A stretch of DNA of 43,820 nucleotides. Origin: Propionibacteriaceae bacterium (GTDB lineage Bacteria; Actinomycetota; Actinomycetes; Propionibacteriales; Propionibacteriaceae). The notes beneath the pieces were generated by a model. It had not been told where the DNA came from, did no database searches, and saw nothing but the letters and a program-made list of their open reading frames with translations. Numbering within the stretch: position 1 is the first letter of the stretch; every line of letters begins with the position of its first letter. The stretch is taken from contig JAUNUF010000013.1 in the NCBI GenBank assembly GCA_030538315.1, forward strand, positions 1-43,820, given 5' to 3'. Of this stretch, positions 24,134 to 35,776 are shown one piece after another. Both the position numbers and the translations under genes were made by a program.

Positions 24134-27100
24134 CCGTTCACCCCATCAGGCGGCAACTGTTCACCTCCGAAGAGCAACTGTCGGAGGCGTTGGGCATCCC
24201 GTTCTCCCGGGAGCAGCTGGATTGCATCACCGCGCCGCTCGAGCCCGCAGTCATCATCGCTGGTGCCGGCAGCGGCAAGACCACCGTCATGGCTGCCAGG
24301 GTCGTGTGGCTCGTGGGCACCGGGCAAGTCAGGCCAGACGAGGTGCTCGGCCTCACCTTCACCCGCAAGGCAGCTGCTGAACTGGCCGGCCGAGTATCGG
24401 ATGCGTTGATGAGGGCCGGTGTCTTGGCCGGCACTGACGGGGAGGGGGCGGAGCTCGTGATGACCTATGACTCCTTCGCCGCCCGCCTCGTGAGCGAATT
24501 CGGCCTGCGTATCGGCATTGACAAGGATCCGGTCATGATCACTGGTGCGTCCAGGTTCCGGCTGGCCACACGCGTGGTGGCGGATGCGCCGGGGCCCTTC
24601 AGGAGCATCAGCCGGCTCAGCCACCATTCCATCCCTGAAAGGGTGCTCACGCTGGATGCAGAAATGGCATCGCACCTTGTAGATCCAGCGGATGTGTTGC
24701 GGCAAGGGGAGTTGGCAGATCAGCGTTTCCGAGAAGCCCCGCTCTTCCGCGGCAAGATGATGCGAGACGTTGCCCGAGCCATGGACGCGACGGCGGAGCG
24801 GCGGGAGTTGGTCAGCCTCGTCCTGGGCTATCAGGAGTTGAAGCGCAAGCTCGGCGTCGTCGAATTCGCGGATCAGTTGCGCGAGGCCGTGCGGCTCGTC
24901 ACTGAGGCGCCGGAAGTGGGTCGCGAGCTTCGCAGCCGGTTCAAGGTCGTCCTCCTTGACGAGTACCAAGACACCTCGTCTGCGCAGTCGCAGCTCCTCC
25001 GCGCCCTGTTCACCGGGCCAGTCACATCGAGTGCCATGGGTTTCCCCGTCACGGCGGTGGGAGACCCCTACCAGGCAATCTACGGATGGCGCGGAGCGGC
25101 CTCAGGCAACATCCTGGAGTTTCCGTACCAGTTCCGCCGCTCAGACGGAGCTCCTGCGGAGCGGCAAACCCTCAGCATCAACCGCCGCAGCGGCCACCGG
25201 ATTCTTGAGGTCGGCAACAGGCTGGCCGCGGGGCTGCACGCCGCCCCCGGGGAAGAGGGCGTTTCGTTGGTGGCACCTGAGGGCGCACCAGCGGGGAGTG
25301 TGCTGGCTGCCACCTTTGACACGTTCCGCGACGAGGTGGATTGGCTGGCGGAGCACGTGATCGCCCAACACGATTCGGGAACGCCATGGAAGGAACAGGC
25401 CGTTCTCGTTCGGCGCAATGCAGCCCTGGCGCCCATCTTCGAGGCGCTGCGTGAGCGTGACGTTCCGGTGGAGATCGTGGGGTTGGGGGGCCTGCTGACA
25501 CTTCCAGAGATCGGGCCCATCGTGGCCACGCTGAGAGTTCTCGACGACGTGACGGCAAACCCATCCGTGGCAGCCTTGCTCACCGGGCCGCGGTGGAATC
25601 TCGGGCTGGCAGACATGGAGGCCCTTGGGGCGCGCGCTCGCCAGCTGGCAGCGCAGGCGAAGGTGGCGCCGTCGGATCCGGACGCGCTGGTGCGCGCGGT
25701 CACCCAAGCGGATCCGGGCGAGGTGGTCTCCCTCCTCGATGCCGTGGCGGATCCGGCAGACGCGCCGCTGAGTAGCGAGGCCCGTCGCAGGTTGGCCAGG
25801 TTCCATGGCGAGATCACGGCGCTGAGGCGCCACATCTCTGAACCGGTGGCGGATCTGGTGACCCGGGTCATCTCGTCGCTGGGCCTGGAATCAGAACTCA
25901 TCGCCTCCGGGCGAGACACCAGCCAGGTGGCGCGCTTCGTCGCCGAGGTGGCCAGCTACGTCGATGTGGACGGCGACGGCAGCCTCACGGGCCTGCTGGC
26001 CTATCTCGATGCGGAATCGGACCACGGTGAGGGGCTCCTGCAGGCGGTGCCCAGCGAGGACGATTCCGTCAAGCTGATGACGGTGCACCGCGCCAAGGGG
26101 CTTGAGTGGGACACGGTCTTCCTCCCGTCGCTCGCGGACAAGGTGTTCCCGTCCGAATCGCGCTCCGGGGTGTGGCCGCAGCGGGCAGATACCTTGCCGG
26201 CGATGTTGCGGGGCGATGCTGATTCGGTGCCGCAGTTGGGGGAGTACACCAAGAAGGGCATCGATGCCTACCGTGAGGCGCTGCGGGCAGATCACCGCTT
26301 GGCGGAGGACCGGTTGGCGTATGTGGCGGCCACCAGGGCCAAGAGGCTCTTGATCGCCTCCACACACACCTGGACCCCGGAGAACATCAGGCCGCGTGGT
26401 GAATCGCCGTACTTCGAGGTCATCCGTGACCTGTGCGAGGCAGCCGGTACCTACCTGGACGCTCGCACACGTGACGAAGCCACCAACCCCATCCCGGCAG
26501 AGCCTGCCCGAGCTGCATGGCCGGTGGAGTTGGATGCCGCCACCCTGATTCAACGGGCAGAAGCCACCCAACTCATCGAGGAAGCTGCCAGCGTCATGCC
26601 GTTGCCTGAGGCGCAGCGGGAGGCCTGGATCTGGGAATCAGGCGTGTCCTCTGCCGAGGACGCTGCCACGGTGGCCCAATGGGACGACAGCATTCGGCAC
26701 CTCGCCGAGTTGGCCCAACGCCGAGGCAGGCGCACCGTGGAGTTGCCAGATGGGTTGTCCGCCACGGCGCTGATGGCGCTGCGGTCGGATCGGGACGGCT
26801 TCGCGGCAGGATTGATGCGGCGCATGCCCCGTCGTCCGTCGACGGCTGCCCGCATGGGCTCACGGTTCCATGAATGGCTCCAGGAGAGATTCCTGTTGCC
26901 CGCCAGCCTCGAGGAGGTGGAACCGGTGACGGGTGCGGCACCACCCGAACTCGCTGCACTCATCAGGGCCTTCGAGAGCGGGCAGTTCGCCACGCGCACC
27001 CCGCTCGGGGTGGAGGTGCCCTTCCTGATGCGCAGGGGCCCCCATGAGCTCCGCGGCCGCATCGACGCGGTCTATCGCTGGCAGCAAGATGGCTTTGCCT

Positions 27101-27303
27101 ACCTTGTGGTGGATTGGAAGACGTCGAACCAAAGCGCGGACCCGCTGCAGTTGGCTGTGTATCGCCAGGCATGGGCGGAGGCTCGCGGTGTGGACCCCGC
27201 CACCGTGGGCGCCGCGTTCTACCATGTGCTGACAGATCAGCTGCGCTTGGTTGACGCCCCGGCGGAACTCATTGACCAGGCGCTGAAGATGGAGAACCCA
27301 TGA
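24130..27303 (+). CDS. adnB: AdnB subunit of the AdnAB helicase-nuclease
   Basis: 1057 residues. Complete superfamily 1 motor: Q-like FSREQLDCITAP, Walker A IAGAGSGKTTV (about 43-53), LTFTRKAAAEL, motif II LLDEYQDTSSAQ (about 277), GDPYQAIYGWRGA, TVHRAKGLEWDTVF and YVAATRAKRLL. The C-terminal RecB nuclease has GSRFHEWL, GRIDAVYRW, VVDWKTSN and QLAVYRQAW, all catalytic positions kept; no iron-sulfur cysteines. It should be the driving motor of the heterodimer. Start ATG overlaps the adnA stop, and its own stop overlaps nudC, giving a coupled three-gene operon as in mycobacteria. Confidence 0.94.
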   Translation: MTVHPIRRQLFTSEEQLSEALGIPFSREQLDCITAPLEPAVIIAGAGSGKTTVMAARVVWLVGTGQVRPDEVLGLTFTRKAAAELAGRVSDALMRAGVLAGTDGEGAELVMTYDSFAARLVSEFGLRIGIDKDPVMITGASRFRLATRVVADAPGPFRSISRLSHHSIPERVLTLDAEMASHLVDPADVLRQGELADQRFREAPLFRGKMMRDVARAMDATAERRELVSLVLGYQELKRKLGVVEFADQLREAVRLVTEAPEVGRELRSRFKVVLLDEYQDTSSAQSQLLRALFTGPVTSSAMGFPVTAVGDPYQAIYGWRGAASGNILEFPYQFRRSDGAPAERQTLSINRRSGHRILEVGNRLAAGLHAAPGEEGVSLVAPEGAPAGSVLAATFDTFRDEVDWLAEHVIAQHDSGTPWKEQAVLVRRNAALAPIFEALRERDVPVEIVGLGGLLTLPEIGPIVATLRVLDDVTANPSVAALLTGPRWNLGLADMEALGARARQLAAQAKVAPSDPDALVRAVTQADPGEVVSLLDAVADPADAPLSSEARRRLARFHGEITALRRHISEPVADLVTRVISSLGLESELIASGRDTSQVARFVAEVASYVDVDGDGSLTGLLAYLDAESDHGEGLLQAVPSEDDSVKLMTVHRAKGLEWDTVFLPSLADKVFPSESRSGVWPQRADTLPAMLRGDADSVPQLGEYTKKGIDAYREALRADHRLAEDRLAYVAATRAKRLLIASTHTWTPENIRPRGESPYFEVIRDLCEAAGTYLDARTRDEATNPIPAEPARAAWPVELDAATLIQRAEATQLIEEAASVMPLPEAQREAWIWESGVSSAEDAATVAQWDDSIRHLAELAQRRGRRTVELPDGLSATALMALRSDRDGFAAGLMRRMPRRPSTAARMGSRFHEWLQERFLLPASLEEVEPVTGAAPPELAALIRAFESGQFATRTPLGVEVPFLMRRGPHELRGRIDAVYRWQQDGFAYLVVDWKTSNQSADPLQLAVYRQAWAEARGVDPATVGAAFYHVLTDQLRLVDAPAELIDQALKMENP

Positions 27304-28130
27304 CCCGATGGCAAGACCCTTCCGCGCTCAACCGCCTGCCTCTCGGGCGGGCCGATGAGGCGCTTGCAGGGCTGTGGGAAGGCGCCGTCGTCGTGGAGGT
27401 GGACCCAGACGGCGCCATCGCCTCAGCTCAGGGCCGCCCCCGCCCCTTGTCGGCGCCCGGGCAGCGCCAGGAATCAGACATCCTCTTGGGCACAGTGGGT
27501 GGGGTCGCCTGGTTTGCGCGCTCGGTGCCGGATGTTGCGGGCGAGACCATGAGCTGGCGTGACACGGATCCAGACGCCCTTGACCCGCTGGCCGCCGGGG
27601 TGGCGCTCGCTCGGTGGCACGGTGGCCAACCACCGTGCGAGGTGTGTGGATCAGCCACCCGCCCGGATCTCGCTGGAGCCAGGCGCCAGTGCCTGGGCTG
27701 CGGGCAGTTCATGTTTCCGCGGATCGACCCGTGTGTGATCGTGGCTGTCACAGATCCGGCGGATCGGTTGCTGCTTGCCCGGCAGGCACAGTGGGCGCCC
27801 CGGAGGGTGTCGATCATCGCCGGTTTCATTGAGGCTGGAGAATCTGCCGAGCAGGCCGTGCACCGGGAGGCGATGGAGGAAGTTGGCGTGCAGCTGACGC
27901 GGGTGAGCTATGTCAGTTCGCAGCCGTGGCCCATGCCGCGCTCGCTCATGCTGGGCTTTGAGGCGCGGGCCACAGATGGCGGCATCACGGTAGACGGCGA
28001 CGAGATCGTCGAGGGTGTGTACTACACCCGCTCAGATCTCGTCGCCGCTGTTAATTCCGGTGATGTGATCCTTCCCCCTGGGGCCTCGATTGCGCGAAGC
28101 CTCATCCAGAGGTGGCTCAGTTCGCGCTGA
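27300..28130 (+). CDS. nudC: NAD(+)/NADH pyrophosphatase NudC
   Basis: 276 residues. Zinc ribbon Cys113, Cys116, Cys131 and Cys134 (CEVCG, CLGCG), then the Nudix box GFIEAGESAEQAVHREAMEE (start near 174), and the NADH-specific signature SQPWPMPRSLMLGF. NudC hydrolyses NAD(H) to NMN(H) and AMP and removes NAD caps from RNA. Its ATG overlaps the adnB stop (ATGA). The 3' end overlaps the convergent DUF7455 gene by 14 bases. Confidence 0.95.
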   Translation: MTRWQDPSALNRLPLGRADEALAGLWEGAVVVEVDPDGAIASAQGRPRPLSAPGQRQESDILLGTVGGVAWFARSVPDVAGETMSWRDTDPDALDPLAAGVALARWHGGQPPCEVCGSATRPDLAGARRQCLGCGQFMFPRIDPCVIVAVTDPADRLLLARQAQWAPRRVSIIAGFIEAGESAEQAVHREAMEEVGVQLTRVSYVSSQPWPMPRSLMLGFEARATDGGITVDGDEIVEGVYYTRSDLVAAVNSGDVILPPGASIARSLIQRWLSSR

Positions 28131-28317
28131 GCTTGCTGGTTTCGTCCTGGATCCGGCTGGCCACCTCAACGAGCTTTTCTCGGTGAGCGTTGGCGTGGTG
28201 GGCGCAGAAGAGCAACTCACCACCGGAACGGAGGAATACGCGCAGGTAGGCCTGGGCACCGCAGCGATCGCAGCGATCGACAGCGGTCAGTGTGGGATCC
28301 GTAGCTAGTTCGGTCAT
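28117..28317 (-). CDS. DUF7455 small zinc-ribbon-like protein
   Basis: 66 residues (MTELATDPTLTAVDRCDRCG...ELLFCAHHANAHREKL). The pair CDRCG and CAHH can coordinate a zinc ion. The family is common in actinobacteria and function is unknown to me. AGGAGG is 5 bases before the ATG at 28317; ATG 28320 and a start at 28341 are alternatives. It is divergent from parE. Confidence 0.82.
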   Translation of the reverse strand: MTELATDPTLTAVDRCDRCGAQAYLRVFLRSGGELLFCAHHANAHREKLVEVASRIQDETSKLSAN

Positions 28318-28432
28318 CATGGCCTCCTGTCCTTCATTCATACCATCTCACTGTCCAACGTACCGGGCTCCTGCTTTGTTCCCCAGAGGCCACGCCCGCG
28401 TTTCGCTGGCAGGGTACGTCTGCGGAGCCGGG

Positions 28433-28438
28433 TAGCCT
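28433..28438 (+). promoter_or_regulatory. -10 element TAGCCT of parE, probably leaderless
   Basis: TAGCCT ends 6 bases before the GTG at 28445. No Shine-Dalgarno sequence. Confidence 0.5.
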
Positions 28439-28444
28439 GTCGGG

Positions 28445-30520
28445 GTGCAGACCCCCAAGAGCCAACAGCAGATGTCGCGTGACTACGAGGCCAAGAATCT
28501 CCTCGTGCTCGAAGGGCTGGAAGCTGTTCGCAAGCGCCCGGCCATGTACATCGGTTCCACGGACACACGTGGCCTCATGCACTGCCTCTGGGAGATCATC
28601 GACAACTCCGTCGACGAGGCCCTCGCCGGCTTTGGTGACCACATCGAGGTAAGACTTGCGGCAGACGGGTCGGTCATCGTGCATGATCATGCTCGCGGCA
28701 TCCCCGTCGACAAGGAGCCGCGCACCGGTCTGAGCGGTGTGGAGGTGGTCTTCACGAAGCTCCACGCCGGCGGCAAGTTCGGCAACTCGTCGTACACCGC
28801 CACGGGCGGTCTGCACGGCGTCGGCGCCTCCGTCGTCAACGCGCTTGCCACGCGGCTCGATGTGCAGGTCGATCGAGGTGGGGCCACCTGGGAGATGAGT
28901 TTCCGGCGCGGCGTCCCCGGCGTCTTCGACGGCGACGGGCCCAACGCAAACTTCACCCCGCAGAGCGGCCTGCGCAAGGGCGCCCGAGTTGCCAAGGCCA
29001 AGACGGGTACCCGCGTTCGGTACTGGCCTGATCGGCAGATCTTCCTGGCTGATGCCGAACTGTCCCTGCGCCATCTGCACGATCGCGCGCGCCAGACGTC
29101 ATTCCTCGTGCCCGGCCTCAAGATCGACGTGACGGACGAGCGTGGCGGTGAGGTGACGCATGAGACGTTCCTGCACGAGGGCGGCATCGCCGAGTTCGCA
29201 GATTTCCTGGCCCCAGATCCGCAACTCACTGAGATCATCCGCCTTCAAGGCCGAGACTCTTTCGTCGAAACGGTTCCGATGCTGGACGCCAACGGTGCCA
29301 TGACGCCCACTGATGTTGAACGCGACCTCGACGTGGACATCGCCGTGCGCTGGGGCACCGGCTACGACACGGTGCTGAAATCCTTCGTCAACATCATCGC
29401 CACGCCGAAGGGCGGCACCCACGTCCAGGGCTTCGAACGGGGGCTGACCCGCGCACTGGTGAAGTCCTACGAGGGCACCAGAGGGTTGCTGAAGGCCGGG
29501 GAGGAAGTGGTGCGTGACGACTGCCTCGAGGGTCTCACCGCCGTCGTCACCGTTCGCCTGGCGGAACCGCAGTTCGAGGGCCAGACCAAGGAAGTGCTGG
29601 GTACCCCGCCGGTCAACCGCTTGGTGGCCCGCATCGTCGAGGCCGAGATGGGCAAGTTCCTGACCGCGCCCAAGACGCGGCAGATGGCTCGCACGCTCCA
29701 GGAAAAGGTTGTCGCGGCCGCGCGCACCCGGGTGCAGGCCCGCGCGCACCGGGAGAACCAGCGCCGCAAGAACGCGCTGGAATCCTCCACGCTGCCCCCC
29801 AAGCTGAAGGACTGCCGCTCCAGCAGCGTGGACAACACGGAACTGTTCATCGTGGAGGGCGACTCCGCGCTGGGCACCGCCAATGTCGCGCGCAACTCCG
29901 AGTTCCAGGCCCTGCTCCCCATCCGCGGGAAGATCCTCAACGTGCAGAAGGCCTCCGTGGGAGACATGCTGAAGAACGCAGAGTGCGCCTCCATCATCCA
30001 GGTGGTGGGAGCGGGTTCCGGCCGCACGTTCGACGTCGATTCGGCCCGCTACGGCAAGGTCATCTTCATGGCGGATGCGGATTCCGACGGCGCACACATC
30101 CGCTGTCTCCTGGCCACCCTCTTCTTCCGCTACATGCGGCCCCTCGTGGAGGCTGGGCGCGTGTACTCGGCCGTGCCGCCGCTGCACCGTTTCGAACTGA
30201 TCAACCCGAAGCGCGGCTACGACAAGTACATCTACACGTATTCGGATGCCGAATACCAGCGCAAGGCCCTTGAGCTGACCAAGCGTGGCCAGAAGTTCAA
30301 GGAGCCGCAGCGCTACAAGGGCCTCGGCGAGATGGATGCGGATCAGTTGGCCGAGACGACCATGAGCCCGAAGCATCGGATGCTGCGCCGCCTCACCGTC
30401 GACGACGCTGAGGCGGCGGAGCGTGTCTTCGAGATGCTCATGGGCAATGAGGTGGCTCCCCGCAAGGAGTTCATCATTGAAGGCGCCTACGCCCTCGAAG
30501 CTGATCGGATCGACGCCTAA
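28445..30520 (+). CDS. parE: DNA topoisomerase IV subunit B
   Basis: 691 residues. GHKL ATPase motifs: LEGLEAVRKRPAMYIGS, the Asn/Asp region EIIDNSVDEALAG, VHDHARGIPVD and TGGLHGVGASVVNALA. TOPRIM metal motifs: VEGDSALG and MADADSDGAHIR, then the C-terminal YKGLGEMDADQL. GyrB-type proteins have EGDSAGGS at the first TOPRIM motif; EGDSALGT and the unlinked GyrA-like partner without a GyrA box favour topoisomerase IV, which decatenates daughter chromosomes. GTG start with a -10 hexamer 6 bases upstream. parC lies 1.7 kb away on the opposite strand. Confidence 0.9.
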   Translation: MQTPKSQQQMSRDYEAKNLLVLEGLEAVRKRPAMYIGSTDTRGLMHCLWEIIDNSVDEALAGFGDHIEVRLAADGSVIVHDHARGIPVDKEPRTGLSGVEVVFTKLHAGGKFGNSSYTATGGLHGVGASVVNALATRLDVQVDRGGATWEMSFRRGVPGVFDGDGPNANFTPQSGLRKGARVAKAKTGTRVRYWPDRQIFLADAELSLRHLHDRARQTSFLVPGLKIDVTDERGGEVTHETFLHEGGIAEFADFLAPDPQLTEIIRLQGRDSFVETVPMLDANGAMTPTDVERDLDVDIAVRWGTGYDTVLKSFVNIIATPKGGTHVQGFERGLTRALVKSYEGTRGLLKAGEEVVRDDCLEGLTAVVTVRLAEPQFEGQTKEVLGTPPVNRLVARIVEAEMGKFLTAPKTRQMARTLQEKVVAAARTRVQARAHRENQRRKNALESSTLPPKLKDCRSSSVDNTELFIVEGDSALGTANVARNSEFQALLPIRGKILNVQKASVGDMLKNAECASIIQVVGAGSGRTFDVDSARYGKVIFMADADSDGAHIRCLLATLFFRYMRPLVEAGRVYSAVPPLHRFELINPKRGYDKYIYTYSDAEYQRKALELTKRGQKFKEPQRYKGLGEMDADQLAETTMSPKHRMLRRLTVDDAEAAERVFEMLMGNEVAPRKEFIIEGAYALEADRIDA

Positions 30521-30565
30521 TCGGAGACCAGTGGGGCTGGGCAGGCATGGCGGGCGCCTTTCGGG

Positions 30566-31668
30566 TCAGGGGAGGAGCCAGGAGAGGACTGGGGTGGACA
30601 TGAGGCCTGAGGTCACGCAGAGCAGAGCCAGCAGCACGAAGCTCCACCCGATGATGCGGCGCAGGATCACCGATTCCGTGCCCGGGATGCCAATGGCGGT
30701 GGCCGCGATCGTCAGCGATTGGGGAGAGATCATCTTTCCGACGACACCGCCGGCCGCGTTGGAGCCCACCAGCAGCGCGCGCATGGAGTCGGTGCCGAGG
30801 TGGCTGCCGGGGCCGATCTCGGCGCCCACGCCAGACTGCAGGTTGGAGAAGAGGATGTTTGCTGAGGTATCCGAGCCTGTGACGTAGGTGCCGATCCAGC
30901 CCAGCACCGGCGCGAGGTAGGGGTACAGCGCGCCGACACCCGCGAAGAAGAGGCCCAATGCCAAGGTCTGCCCGGAGTCGCCCATGACGTAGGCGAGCGC
31001 CACCACCGAGCCGATGGTGAACATGGCGGAGCGCAGTTTCTTGGTGTTGGTCCAGAGCACCCCGAGGATCTCGCTGAGCCGCATTCGGTAGATGAGGCCG
31101 GTCACGATGGCGACCAGCGCCAGCAGGATGCCCGGCGTGGAGGCCCATCCCAGGGTGTACTGCTGGTGGGAGGCTGCCTCGCCCGCGACGTTGAGCAGTT
31201 CGCCGAGCCCTGGCCAGGCGAAGGTCAGATCGGTGGAGGACAGAGCGGCCTTGACGGGGGGGCAGGGCAGCCACTCCGAAGACCGCGATCACCAGGACGT
31301 AGGGCACCAGCGCCATGGCGATGCGGCCACGGGTGAGCGGCTCACGATCAGCCGCGGCCTTGGCAGAGCTGGTGGCCGGAGGCCACCGTGACCTCATACA
31401 TCCAGATGGCCGTCAGCAGGATCCAGATGATGGGGAAGAGGCCGTAGACGAAGCCGTGCGCGCTGGTGGCCAGCACCATCCCGAGTGGCATCCCGAAGGC
31501 CAGGACGGCCACTCCTGAGGCGAGCAGCCAAGATGCTGCTGCGGCGAGATGTGCCCTCCAGCGCAGCACTCCGAGCGTGATGAGCATGGCGAGCACCGGC
31601 AGGGAGGCCACCAGCGCGGAAAGCCATTGGGCGTCGAGTGGGTTGGTGGTGGGGGTGAAGGTCTCCAA
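30566..31668 (-). pseudogene. lldP: L-lactate permease remnant (internal deletion and frameshifts)
   Basis: Three reading-frame pieces together resemble an LldP/LctP transporter. The N-terminal piece (31348-31668, TTG start) includes GLFPIIWILLTAIWMYEVTV. A middle piece (DREPLTRGRIAMALVPYVLV) follows in another frame after 31371-31387, where roughly 130-170 residues including the conserved GAFLEGAAGFGAP region are missing. A C-run (31256-31262 as G7 on the plus strand) shifts the frame again before the C-terminal piece (30566-31105: TGSDTSANILFSNLQ, GGVVGKMISPQSLTIA). A normal permease is about 550 residues; only about 360 remain. It begins 14 bases after the carbonic anhydrase stop. Confidence 0.85.
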
Positions 31669-31681
31669 GGACCGGCCTGGC

Positions 31682-32176
31682 TCAGAGCACCTGGTCGAGC
31701 AGGCCGGTGTCCACGTCGTAGATGAAACCGCCCACCTCTGCGTGGCCCTTGATCAGGGGGTGATTGCTGATCATGTCAACGTCTGCCCGCAGGCGACCCG
31801 CCTGATCCGGGCTGGAGCCAAAGGAGATCCACGACGTGTCGGTGCCGGTCTTGGCGGAGATCACGCGGCGCAGGTCTTCATCCGTGCCGGAAGCCATGGC
31901 GCACCGGGTGTGGGGGATCACCATGATGCGGTTGACCTGCAGAAGCTGCACGCTCAGCACGCAGCCGTTGAGGACGGAGGTGGTCACGCGGCCGCCCGGG
32001 GAACGAAGGATCTTCGCGTCGCCCAGGTGCAGGCCCACCATGCCCAGCGGCTCGATGCGGGAGTCCATGCACGTCACGATGCACACCCCCGCCTGTGCGA
32101 TGCCGTCGAAGTAGCCATCGGAGAATTCGGCTGCGTAGAGCTTGTTGGCGTCCAGCAGATCGTCGAAGTCATTCAT
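31682..32176 (-). CDS. Beta-class carbonic anhydrase
   Basis: 164 residues. Zinc ligands Cys36, His89 and Cys92 with the Asp38-Arg40 dyad in CMDSRIEP and HTRC, as in the compact type II beta enzymes common in actinobacteria. It interconverts CO2 and bicarbonate in the cytoplasm. AGGGAG lies about 10 bases before the ATG. It lies between the parC stop and the lldP remnant, all on the minus strand, and is the first gene of the lldP remnant's former transcript. Confidence 0.93.
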   Translation of the reverse strand: MNDFDDLLDANKLYAAEFSDGYFDGIAQAGVCIVTCMDSRIEPLGMVGLHLGDAKILRSPGGRVTTSVLNGCVLSVQLLQVNRIMVIPHTRCAMASGTDEDLRRVISAKTGTDTSWISFGSSPDQAGRLRADVDMISNHPLIKGHAEVGGFIYDVDTGLLDQVL

Positions 32177-32208
32177 GCGGAGTTGGGCTCCCTTCCTCCC
32201 GCGGAATG

Positions 32209-34689
<2,481 letters not shown>

Positions 34690-34710
34690 CGGGCGCTCTC
34701 CTCTGTGGGT

Positions 34711-35739
34711 TTACAGCAACCCCGAGAGCTTATCGCCCAAACCATCTCCATCCGGTGCACGAACCTCCGGCGCCGTGTCTGGTTCCCACCGTTGCTCGCT
34801 CTGGAGTACTTCCATCGGCAGGCCGTGGGCCAGTGCGTGCTCGCCGGGGGTGAGTTGTCGGATGGCCCGTGCGCGGACGTGCTTGGGCTGCAGGCTGGCG
34901 AACTCCGCGTACAGATCCGGGTCGTGTTGGCCATCGTCACCCACGAGCAACCACTTGATGTTGGGTAGGTCCCTGGCCAGCTCGCGCAGACAGCGTCGCT
35001 TGTGATCTGGGCCGCTGCGGAACCAGCCGGTGTTGGTGGGGCCCCAGTCTGTCAGCAGCATGGCCCCCTGAGGGATGCCGTGCCGGGCGGTGAATCGCTG
35101 GATCATGGGGAAGGTGTTCCAGGCGCCGGTGGACACGAAGATGATGGGGGCGCCGGGGTGCTGCGCGAGCAGTTGTTGATACAGCCGCGCCATCCCAGGG
35201 ATTGCCTGTCGCGCCTGCTCGGTAAGCACGAAGGAGTTCCAGGCGGCGAGCATGGGGCGGGGGAGGGACGTGCTCAGGATGGTGTCGTCGATGTCGCTGA
35301 CGATGCCGAAATCCACGTCATCGCCGATCACCTGGACGCTGGCCAGCGCGGACGAGCCGCCGTCGCCCTCCAACGTCACGGAATGCCAGCCGGGCGCAAG
35401 GCCTGGATTGCGTACCCGCACATCCACGTAGCCGCCCCGATCTGCCGTCACGGGAATGCGCACGTCCCCGATCTTGACCGTCACGGAGGCGTTGGCCTTC
35501 GCCGCGTTCATGAAGTTGCGCCAGCCGCGGCGGTAGATCAGCGCGGAGGCCGCCTGAACCAGGCCGAGATCCGACGAGGGGCGCAGCACCACCCTGGCGA
35601 GGATGCGCAACTGTTCACTGGTGCCGTAGCCGGTGTAGGCGATGATCGACTCCTGCCAACCGCGGCGGATCAGCCATCGGTTGAGCAGCACATTGAAGCG
35701 GTCTTCGATGCGGGCGGCGATGAAGGGGCGAGAGGCCAT
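34711..35739 (-). CDS. App1 family (DUF2183) phosphatase
   Basis: 342 residues. The HAD-type catalytic motif is SDIDDTILSTS (Asp149, Asp151), in the LNS2/App1 arrangement; later motifs are IIFVSTGAWNTFPMI and WLLVGDDGQHDPDLY. The N-terminal ~130 residues form a beta-rich domain (VTVKIGDVRIPVTADRGGYV). Yeast App1 is a Mg-dependent phosphatidate phosphatase; bacterial substrates are unknown. No signal peptide. A TAAGTT hexamer on the minus strand lies close before the ATG; only 37 bases separate this start from the divergent DUF5998 gene. Confidence 0.88.
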   Translation of the reverse strand: MASRPFIAARIEDRFNVLLNRWLIRRGWQESIIAYTGYGTSEQLRILARVVLRPSSDLGLVQAASALIYRRGWRNFMNAAKANASVTVKIGDVRIPVTADRGGYVDVRVRNPGLAPGWHSVTLEGDGGSSALASVQVIGDDVDFGIVSDIDDTILSTSLPRPMLAAWNSFVLTEQARQAIPGMARLYQQLLAQHPGAPIIFVSTGAWNTFPMIQRFTARHGIPQGAMLLTDWGPTNTGWFRSGPDHKRRCLRELARDLPNIKWLLVGDDGQHDPDLYAEFASLQPKHVRARAIRQLTPGEHALAHGLPMEVLQSEQRWEPDTAPEVRAPDGDGLGDKLSGLL

Positions 35740-35764
35740 GGGCCAAACTTATCTGCCCGCGTGC

Positions 35765-35770
35765 CACAAT
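35765..35770 (+). promoter_or_regulatory. -10 element CACAAT of the DUF5998 operon, probably leaderless
   Basis: TGC-CACAAT, an extended -10 form, ends 6 bases before the GTG at 35777. Confidence 0.5.
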
Positions 35771-35776
35771 GGCCGG

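Noticed and set aside
30474-31397. 307-residue minus-strand frame taken as a separate gene
   Set aside because: Its first part is the middle piece of the lldP remnant, and after the G7 run it continues out of frame as an Arg-rich shadow.
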